Shown piece by piece: positions 1-5,749 of a stretch of 11,236 nt of DNA. Made by a program: the position numbers and the translations under genes. The stretch comes from Tritrichomonas foetus. Lineage: Eukaryota > Parabasalia > Tritrichomonadida > Tritrichomonadidae. Where the stretch lies: NCBI GenBank assembly GCA_001839685.1, contig MLAK01001278.1:1-11236 (forward strand), in the 5' to 3' direction. Each line of letters starts with the position of its first letter. Position 1 is the stretch's first letter. The notes beneath the pieces were generated by a model. The model saw only the letters and a list, made by a program, of their open reading frames with translations, did no database searches and had not been told where the DNA came from.

Positions 1-54
1 AATTCTAAGTTAAATAATAAATAAGTTTAAATGTGTAAACAGAAACAATCTATT

Positions 55-171
55 GAAGCGGCCATACCCGGCTGGATACATCCAGCTCCATTCCGAACCT
101 GGAAATTAAGCAGTCGCGGGCTACATCNGTACTGGGCTAGGAGACTTCCCGGGAACGTGTGGTGCTGCTTC
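55..171 (+). rRNA. 5S ribosomal RNA gene
   Basis: This is the RNA of the large ribosomal subunit's central protuberance, transcribed by RNA polymerase III. The ends come from helix I: GAAGCGGC at 55-62 pairs with GCTGCTTC at 164-171 (eight pairs, one G-U). Conserved 5S segments lie between them: CCATTCCGAACCTGG near 88-102, the box A-like TTAAGCAGTCGCGGG at 106-120, GTACTGGG near 129-136 and GGAGACTTCCCGGGAA near 140-154. The length of about 117 bases is normal for 5S. Base 128 is an ambiguous N. The mature ends could differ by one to three bases. Only one copy is present; no second copy follows in the next 500 bases. Confidence 0.95.
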
Positions 172-172
172 C

Positions 173-177
173 TTTTT
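173..177 (+). terminator. Pol III oligo-T terminator of 5S
   Basis: A run of five T begins two bases after the closing helix of the 5S rRNA, which is the usual RNA polymerase III termination signal. Further T-rich sequence follows and could act as a backup. Confidence 0.75.
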
Positions 178-721
178 ATATATTTTATTATATACTGATA
201 TTATTTTTTATTATTTGGAATTATTATATCATTATTCCAAAAAGTCTAATTTTTTTAATTTTTAAAACACTTGTAGTCACTCGTCCAAATACTTTTTGCA
301 ATTTTAATTTATTTTATTTCATTTGTTCTTGATCATTAAATTTATTAACTATTCATTTCAATACGATCTAAATAATTTATATTCTATGATTTTGTTATTT
401 ACTTTTAAAATTACCATTTCTTCGTGTAAACTCCCTCTTCAATCACTCTTCGAAACAACCTCTGGACGATCCCACTTTTTGAGAAAAAGGACCAAATAAC
501 CCCACAAAATGTTTATTATCGTTTTCTTTATTCACAACACTCTTCTACTTTTATTTTCTCGAAATATTCAGAATATATCTGGTCTGAAGCACCAATATTT
601 GATTGCATAATTTATGAAGATTTTTTTCTAAACGTCCATATAACAAATAACCATTTTTATCTCATAAACTATTCAATTAATAATTAATTTGTGAACTTTA
701 TTTTAGCGAATTTTGACATTA
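178..721. other. Intergenic region, no gene recognised
   Basis: About 540 AT-rich bases lie between the 5S gene and the EF-hand gene. I see no convincing open frame, tRNA or other RNA gene. A short perfect inverted repeat is present: TTTGGAAT (214-221) and ATTCCAAA (234-241) around a 12-base loop. A small hairpin-like CTTTTTgagAAAAAG occurs near 475-489. Neither has an assigned function. The 334-base tandem 5S unit reported for Trichomonas vaginalis is not continued here, since no second 5S appears where it would be expected. Confidence 0.6.
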
Positions 722-726
722 TCATT
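722..726 (+). promoter_or_regulatory. Initiator (Inr) of the EF-hand gene
   Basis: TCATT matches the trichomonad initiator consensus TCA(+1)Y(T/A). It would place transcription start at A724 and give a 19-base leader before the ATG at 743. A second match, TCATT at 736-740, lies only a few bases before the ATG and is an alternative. Short leaders are normal in trichomonads. The match is by eye to a short consensus. Confidence 0.5.
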
Positions 727-742
727 TGTCCAAAATCATTCT

Positions 743-3529
743 ATGAGTAAATCTTCTGCTGTCCTCGAGCGTTTTTCTGCACACATAAAGCGACAAAGTA
801 TCAATCCACAAGAAGTTTTCGAAGAGTATGATTCACGCCGTTTAGGATTATTACATCCCAATATTTTCATTCGCGCAATTTGGTCGACTAACTTTTATTG
901 TACTGAAGATGAATGTCAATTTCTGTTTAGCAAATACGACGATAATGGAAAAGTGAATTATATTCAATTTATTAAAGACATTAAAAACTTTGGAACAACT
1001 ATGCTGCCTGATAAAAATAATAATTCTAGCACTGATATCATTGAGTTTGGTCTCATGTTGCAGTTAAAAAACTTAACTGTTGTTGATGTTTTAGTGGAAT
1101 ACGACAAGGTTCGAGTTGGCCGTGTTTCTGAGAGTAATTTCTATCGTGCATTTGGCTCATCACCACTTGTTGTGAGAGTTGCTAAACAATACATTGACTC
1201 AATTACTCACGACGTTGACTATATGACCATGCAGAAAGACATTCAAAATGCACTGGCGAATCGCCGTGATGTGATTGCTGAACCGAAGACACCTCTCCCT
1301 GAGTTTTTTGATAATTTTGTTCGTTGTGTCGTGGCACGAAACCTCAACTTGCATGAAATATTCATTGAGTATGATCGCTACAAGCGTGGAATTGTGTCGC
1401 TTCATGATTTTATTTCAGTAATGATGTCTTTTGGAATACCTTTATCACCTGAACAACTTCAAAACATTGCCACTCCGTTTCTTGATAGTGAATCTGATGA
1501 AAATGTCGACTATCGATCTTTTGCAGCTGCTGTGAAAAATCGATCATTATCATTCGCACCACCAGCTTTAAACAGAACATTAAATGATAACGAAAATTAC
1601 TTTGATAACCGTTATAGAAACACTTCATTCAATAACAATTCAAACTACAATAATTCCAACTTCAACACTTCAAATTACAATCATTCTAACTACGCTAGTT
1701 CTAATTACAATAATACTCGTTATAATAATCAAAATTATCAGAATCCTAATTTCAATAATTCTAATTATAATAATTTACATGACAATGATTCGAATTACAA
1801 TAATGCTCATTACAATAATGATCAATACAATAATTATGATTACAAGAATTCGAACTTTACTCATTCTAATATTAATAATTCACCCTATAGAGGCACTAAT
1901 GCTGGTGATTCTGATTACAACAGTAATAATTATAACACTAACTCGAGATCAACCAATCACGGAAATAGTGGATCTTTTAGATATTCTACTAGCACTCCTT
2001 ATCATAATTATAATGATGTGTCTGATCTTGAAGTTGTTCTTGAAGAAATTAGGAAACAAGTGATTGCAAGACGCATCAATCTCCGAGAACAATTAATGCA
2101 AGCCTTGGAGGAAGGTCGCGGAAAATTAATGAGACAGAGATTCTATAAGATAATGGGATTTGAAGGTTTTAAGTTTTCTGACGCAGATCTAAACGCTATC
2201 GATAATGCTTTTGTCATGAACGACGAAACTTTTGACGTTGATAGTTTTGTGAATCGAGTTGATCCTTATGAACCAAAGAATGAACCAGTTGATATTGAGC
2301 GATTAATTTATCGACTCAAGTCTCACTTGTTAGAAACACAACGATCAATCTCCAAATATTTTGTTTCATTTGATCGAGAAGTCTCAGGAACTGTTTCATT
2401 AAGTCAGCTCATCTCAGCCTTCAATGGAATTGATTTTCATCCTACAATGAACGAATTAACAGCACTTGCCAATCATTTTGGAAATGGCAGATTTATTCAA
2501 TGGAAGCAACTAGTTGAAGCTGTTGAACCAGTCTTAGAAAAACCACCATTTTTACAAACAGCTGTTCGTAGCCAATTTTCAGGTGATCGTGAAGAGCCAT
2601 CACATGAGGCTATTTATGTAATGAAAAAATTATACCAAAGTGCACAAAGGTGCAATGTTGATATTAAAAATGATTTAATGAGAAAAGACTTAAGAAAATG
2701 TGGATTAGTGAATAGTAGAGCACTTCGTGATGAACTCTTTTCTCTCCCGTCTACAAAATTGACCAATACTGAGTTTGTTATAGCAACAAAAGCCTACTTC
2801 AAACCAAACACAGACATGTTTTGTTATCCAGAATTTTGTCAAGATTTGGAAAAGTATGGCTCGATTCCTGATGAAGCTCCTGTTGATGACTTCCAAAAAA
2901 TATGGCAGGATTTGAAAGAGAAAAATTCGCAAGAAAGTGTCAAAACTAATGAAGCCCTTCATGTATTAAAGGCCGCTTTAATGCTTCGTCGAATTTCTGT
3001 CGATGAAATGTTTTTCGATATTGATAAACGAAAATCTGGAATTGTTCCAAATGAAGCTGTTCTTAATGCCTTCAAACCACTATCAGTTTATGTGAATGAT
3101 GACCAAATAAATCAAATCATGAAAGAATACTGCGATCGTAGACAACCTGAAAAATTCAATTATAAGCTCCTTTGTATAGCTTTGAATGAAATTGTTCCAA
3201 CTGATGAAGAATTGAATTATGTTTCAAATATTCGAAAAACATTAAATGGAGTTGATGAAGGAATACAAATGATCACAAATCTCATAAAAAATAAATTGGT
3301 AGAACGAAAAAAGAACGTTTATGATTTATTCTTAAATGTATACAGCGAAATGATTCCCGCTTCCCAATTCAGGAGTAGAATTGAACAGGCTGGAATCATC
3401 ATTTCGGAAAAAGAAATGGAAAAACTGATTCGGAAGTACAAGGGATCGTTCCAGAATTTAATTGACTGGCAGAAATTCTGCAGTGATGTAAGTGAAAGCC
3501 AACCAATCAAATATACCTCTTTCTGTTAG
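743..3529 (+). CDS. EF-hand-like repeat protein with Asn-rich insert
   Basis: A 928-residue predicted cytosolic protein. An in-frame TTG at 713 precedes the first ATG (743) but lies upstream of the initiator, so 743 is chosen. It consists of about eight modules of 65-95 residues. Each begins with a helix carrying R-x-(I/L)-N-like residues, then an EF-hand-like loop (EYDSRRLG near 28-35, EYDKVRVG near 119-126, EYDRYKRG near 209-216, SFDREVSG near 542-549, DIDKRKSG near 759-766), then a second degenerate hand. Most loops have basic residues where calcium ligands belong and lack the final Glu, so strong calcium binding is doubtful. Modules 1-3 and 4-8 are separated by an Asn/Tyr/Ser-rich segment (about residues 281-424). 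The arrangement recalls large eukaryotic EF-hand repeat proteins such as EFCAB6, but orthology is not established. A scaffold or cytoskeletal role is only an inference. No signal peptide or membrane segment is seen. Confidence 0.88.
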   Translation: MSKSSAVLERFSAHIKRQSINPQEVFEEYDSRRLGLLHPNIFIRAIWSTNFYCTEDECQFLFSKYDDNGKVNYIQFIKDIKNFGTTMLPDKNNNSSTDIIEFGLMLQLKNLTVVDVLVEYDKVRVGRVSESNFYRAFGSSPLVVRVAKQYIDSITHDVDYMTMQKDIQNALANRRDVIAEPKTPLPEFFDNFVRCVVARNLNLHEIFIEYDRYKRGIVSLHDFISVMMSFGIPLSPEQLQNIATPFLDSESDENVDYRSFAAAVKNRSLSFAPPALNRTLNDNENYFDNRYRNTSFNNNSNYNNSNFNTSNYNHSNYASSNYNNTRYNNQNYQNPNFNNSNYNNLHDNDSNYNNAHYNNDQYNNYDYKNSNFTHSNINNSPYRGTNAGDSDYNSNNYNTNSRSTNHGNSGSFRYSTSTPYHNYNDVSDLEVVLEEIRKQVIARRINLREQLMQALEEGRGKLMRQRFYKIMGFEGFKFSDADLNAIDNAFVMNDETFDVDSFVNRVDPYEPKNEPVDIERLIYRLKSHLLETQRSISKYFVSFDREVSGTVSLSQLISAFNGIDFHPTMNELTALANHFGNGRFIQWKQLVEAVEPVLEKPPFLQTAVRSQFSGDREEPSHEAIYVMKKLYQSAQRCNVDIKNDLMRKDLRKCGLVNSRALRDELFSLPSTKLTNTEFVIATKAYFKPNTDMFCYPEFCQDLEKYGSIPDEAPVDDFQKIWQDLKEKNSQESVKTNEALHVLKAALMLRRISVDEMFFDIDKRKSGIVPNEAVLNAFKPLSVYVNDDQINQIMKEYCDRRQPEKFNYKLLCIALNEIVPTDEELNYVSNIRKTLNGVDEGIQMITNLIKNKLVERKKNVYDLFLNVYSEMIPASQFRSRIEQAGIIISEKEMEKLIRKYKGSFQNLIDWQKFCSDVSESQPIKYTSFC
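1640..1894 (+). repeat. 15-bp in-frame minisatellite, 17 units, encoding xNYNN pentapeptides
   Basis: Within the EF-hand gene the frame holds 17 consecutive five-residue units in perfect register, consensus S-N-(Y/F)-N-N. Examples in order are SNYNN, SNFNT, SNYNH, SNYAS, SNYNN, TRYNN, QNYQN and PNFNN. At DNA level the unit is about TCTAATTACAATAAT with synonymous and replacement changes. No unit is gained or lost out of frame. The flanks (about 1583-1639 and 1895-2014) are also Asn/Ser rich but not in register. The segment is predicted to be a disordered, low-complexity linker. Confidence 0.9.
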
Positions 3530-3533
3530 GTTA

Positions 3534-3537
3534 TAAA
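3534..3537 (+). promoter_or_regulatory. TAAA polyadenylation-type motif, EF-hand gene
   Basis: TAAA begins five bases after the TAG stop. In trichomonads a UAAA motif at or shortly after the stop codon serves as the polyadenylation signal. It is a short motif in AT-rich DNA, so support comes mainly from its position. Confidence 0.4.
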
Positions 3538-3767
3538 AATATTTTTATAATTATATAAACACATATAGTTCTGATATCGACTATATTTTTCTCTTGTAAA
3601 ATCATTTCCAAAAAAGAAATCCATCTTAATTGTGTTCAATTTCGACTATTTTGTTGCTGTTAATGTTAAATAAATATGCTAAAGAAATGTGCAAAAGAGA
3701 TAAATTAATAGTTTGTTAAGATGACGAATAAAATAGAATAGTTACATATATATTAAATAAATATTAA

Positions 3768-4110
3768 TTAGGCGTATTGAACTGGCGTGATCATATCTTC
3801 ATCATGAAGTTCCATAATAACATCAATTTGGCTGAAAACAGCCTTGTCTTTATTCTTACAATAATGTTTATCAATTATTACTTTTTCATTTTGAGAAGAA
3901 TACAAGAAGTATTTGAACCAAGGATTTCCTAAAGTTTCAAGTACAGAAATTCTTTTTTCAGGTTCTTTACACATCATTTTTTGAATTAAGTCTTGGCATT
4001 CTTTATATAGATTTATCCAATTGCAAAGTGTGAATCGCAATTTGAGTTTGGATAATAATTGACAAAAAAATATCAGCTTTTTTAAAATTTAATTGGTCGA
4101 TGTCCAGATG
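3768..4110 (-). pseudogene. Truncated protein kinase C-lobe relic
   Basis: The minus strand carries an open stretch (4040 down to 3768) with an unmistakable end of a Ser/Thr kinase domain: ECQDLIQKMMCKEPEKRIS, including the subdomain XI Arg, followed by an NPWFK helix and about 45 further residues to a TAA stop. Reading upstream in the same frame gives QLLSKLKLRF (about 4061-4032), as precedes this helix in CAMK-type trichomonad kinases. Further upstream, in a different frame, KKADIF (about 4083-4066) resembles the D-I-W/F-S-x-G segment of subdomain IX. The roughly 25 residues normally between these parts are missing, and the ATP-binding lobe, HRD and DFG motifs are absent. The frame has no ATG start. 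I read this as a relic after deletion and frameshift. A transcribed fragment cannot be excluded. Confidence 0.75.
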
Positions 4111-4197
4111 TTTGTTTCAATTGTTATGTTATGATAATTCCATACAAAAACAATATCACCCATGCATAAAAATATTTAAAAAGTTATCACGGGAAAA

Positions 4198-4215
4198 ATG
4201 CCAAGATTAAAATGA
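4198..4215 (+). promoter_or_regulatory. Possible five-codon uORF overlapping the next start codon
   Basis: ATG at 4198 opens a tiny frame, MPRLK, whose TGA stop (4213-4215) overlaps the ATG of the TEX264-like gene as ATGA. If transcription starts upstream of 4198 this would force termination and reinitiation. No good TCAY(T/A) initiator is seen nearby (TCACG at 4187-4191 is imperfect), so the leader may begin downstream and the uORF may not exist in the mRNA. Confidence 0.3.
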
Positions 4216-4823
4216 TTTGGCTTTATGTCCACATTGTTCTATTTGCAATAATCGTATTGATTTTCTACGCTTATATGTCTTCGATGTTTTCAAAAATTTC
4301 GTTTTCACGCGGAGATCCGTTTCAAGAATTAAAAATCGCTTATATCTCAATTAAAGGAGACTATCGAAAAGCCTGGATGGATGGGCCTTTTTACGATCTC
4401 CTTGATTTATTCGATAAACGTTCATATGGAAAGCCAGCGCGAGAGCTTCCCTCAATCGCAATATTTTACGACGATCCTTCGACAGTCCCCTCAAAAGACC
4501 TTCGCTGTATTATCGGCGTAGTCATGCACGATGACTGGAAGCCAAAAAAAATGGACGATTGCTTGAAATTCGGAACGGTCAATCACATGGACGACACAAT
4601 TCAATGCAGGTTACCAGACAGGTCAATGATGAGCGTTGGAAATGCGGTAAAAAGGGTCTTTCCAGCTCTCAAAAAGTTCCACGAAGCAACAGAAATCAGC
4701 AAAAATCAATTCACTGCCTTGGCCGAGGTTTACAACTTTGAAAAAGACAAAATCCTTTTCGTTGAAGGAACTCGGCAATTTGGCGGCCTGTTGTCAGAAC
4801 CGCCAAAAACTTTTGATTATTGA
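4212..4823 (+). CDS. TEX264-like membrane-anchored GyrI-domain protein
   Basis: A 203-residue protein with one N-terminal hydrophobic segment (about residues 3-25), then a GyrI-like domain (about 36-195). The best recognition block is residues 79-103: LPSIAIFYDDPSTVP followed by RCIIGVV, matching the family pattern S-I-A-(V/I)-(Y/F)-Y-D-(N/D)-P-x-x-V-P with a downstream C-R-C/R-C-x-(I/V)-G. A later segment, VGNAVKRVFPALKKF (142-156), matches the R-x-x-P-A-L helix. TEX264 in animals is an ER-membrane protein whose C-terminal tail binds Atg8/LC3 during ER-phagy. Here the protein ends almost where the domain ends, so the disordered tail and its LIR are missing. FGGL at 190-193 has LIR spacing but probably lies in the last strand. 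ER location is inferred from the anchor. The gene is more GC-rich than its neighbours. Confidence 0.85.
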   Translation: MIWLYVHIVLFAIIVLIFYAYMSSMFSKISFSRGDPFQELKIAYISIKGDYRKAWMDGPFYDLLDLFDKRSYGKPARELPSIAIFYDDPSTVPSKDLRCIIGVVMHDDWKPKKMDDCLKFGTVNHMDDTIQCRLPDRSMMSVGNAVKRVFPALKKFHEATEISKNQFTALAEVYNFEKDKILFVEGTRQFGGLLSEPPKTFDY

Positions 4824-4850
4824 TTTTTTTTTTTTTTAATTCAAAGTTTC

Positions 4851-4854
4851 TAAA
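4851..4854 (+). promoter_or_regulatory. TAAA polyadenylation-type motif, TEX264-like gene
   Basis: TAAA occurs 28 bases after the TGA stop, beyond a T-rich run. It is the first TAAA downstream and is a candidate poly(A) signal by position only. Confidence 0.35.
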
Positions 4855-5622
4855 TCATAACAGGGTGACCCAAAATAGCTGCTAAAAAGAAAAATCATGG
4901 TTTTTAAATCAAACTATCAGGAATAAATTGATATAATAATTCCTCGTCTTCGAGAAGAAGGTTTGTTGTTTAAGAAAATGAAAGAGCAACCAGTTTTAGC
5001 GTGAACATGTAAATTTAAAGGCCAAATGAAAAGTTAAATTAACGATAAGCCTTGTCGCACTTTATAAATGATCGAAATAGTGGATGGGTGTGACAATTAT
5101 GACTCTGCAACTAGGATCCCTTCCAAAACTTTCCCTTGCAAAAATTATTCACGGATTTATAATCGATTATAATTTTTATCGAACAACGATTGAAAAAATG
5201 TGTTTCATTTGAACAAACAAATCGACCAACGTTTTTAGAACTTTATCAAATGATTCATGATTACTAGTAGTCCTTTAAACTAACGGATGGTGCCGATGAC
5301 AATGGAATTTTCTCATTAGTATAATGGCAGCAAGTTTAGTTTACACTCAGATCACAACTGTTTGAAATTATAAAAATTGATAAACATTTACTATTCATTT
5401 AATAATTATCCTATGGCTGGCAATGATGAAAAAGCGATGGAACCTGCCACTATTTTAAAGGCCTAATTATTAGATATAATATGTTTAATAGAGTAGTGTC
5501 AAAAAATATCATGAATGTTCATTTGGAATAAATTAAAAAAATCCTTTTTTGCAGAAAATTTTATTCACATCGATAATCTTTGGTAATCAAGAAACATCAT
5601 TTTAGACATTTTCGTAACTCTT

Positions 5623-5623
<1 letters not shown>
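4855..5623. other. Intergenic region with only tiny ORFs
   Basis: About 770 bases with no recognised gene on either strand. Two small plus-strand frames are visible: 5084-5212 (42 codons, starting MGVTIM), without an initiator, and 5413-5466 (17 codons, MAGNDEKAMEPATILKA), which has TCATT at 5395-5399 fourteen bases before its ATG. A 16-base perfect palindrome occurs at 5157-5172. Patches such as 5060-5220 are less AT-rich than typical spacer here and could be old coding relics, but I could not assign a family. I found no credible tRNA, snRNA or snoRNA. Confidence 0.5.

Positions 5624-5707
<84 letters not shown>
5624..5707 (+). repeat. Uninterrupted poly(A) tract of 84 bases
   Basis: The bases from 5624 to 5707 are all A, preceded by CTTC and followed by TATTATTATTTTTTCACA. 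It ends 13 bases before the putative Raptor initiator and 42 before its ATG. It may be a nucleosome-excluding promoter element, a slippage-grown homopolymer, or the tail of a retro-inserted cDNA. No clear target duplication or recognisable parent gene upstream supports the last option. The exact length in the assembly may be unreliable. Confidence 0.95.
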
Positions 5708-5710
<3 letters not shown>

Positions 5711-5720
5711 TATTATTTTT

Positions 5721-5725
5721 TCACA
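5721..5725 (+). promoter_or_regulatory. Initiator (Inr) of the Raptor gene
   Basis: TCACA matches TCA(+1)Y(T/A), giving a start at A5723 and a 27-base leader before the ATG at 5750. It lies immediately downstream of the poly(A) tract, so the tract would occupy the core promoter. Confidence 0.5.
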
Positions 5726-5749
5726 AATTTTTCTTCGATTTTAAACAAA

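Noticed and set aside
713..742. TTG start ten codons upstream in the EF-hand gene
   Set aside because: Trichomonads start at ATG, and the putative transcription start (A724) lies inside this stretch.
1584..2063. 159-codon plus-strand frame rich in Ile and Thr
   Set aside because: It is the shifted frame of the Asn-rich minisatellite in the EF-hand gene; the composition follows from AAT/TAC repeats.
5157..5172. 16-base perfect palindrome TTATAATCGATTATAA
   Set aside because: In AT-rich DNA of this length about one such palindrome is expected by chance, and no gene feature is tied to it.
5312..5375. tRNA-like segment (TTAGTATAATGGCAGC followed by TGTTTGAAATT)
   Set aside because: It recalls box A of tRNA-Asp, but D, anticodon and T stems do not pair and box B is poor.
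5413..5466. C/D box snoRNA (ATGATGA near 5424)
   Set aside because: No CTGA box D at suitable distance and no terminal stem.
4824..5707. Retro-inserted cDNA ending in the poly(A) run
   Set aside because: No recognisable coding parent upstream of the tract and no convincing target-site duplication; kept only as one explanation of the tract.
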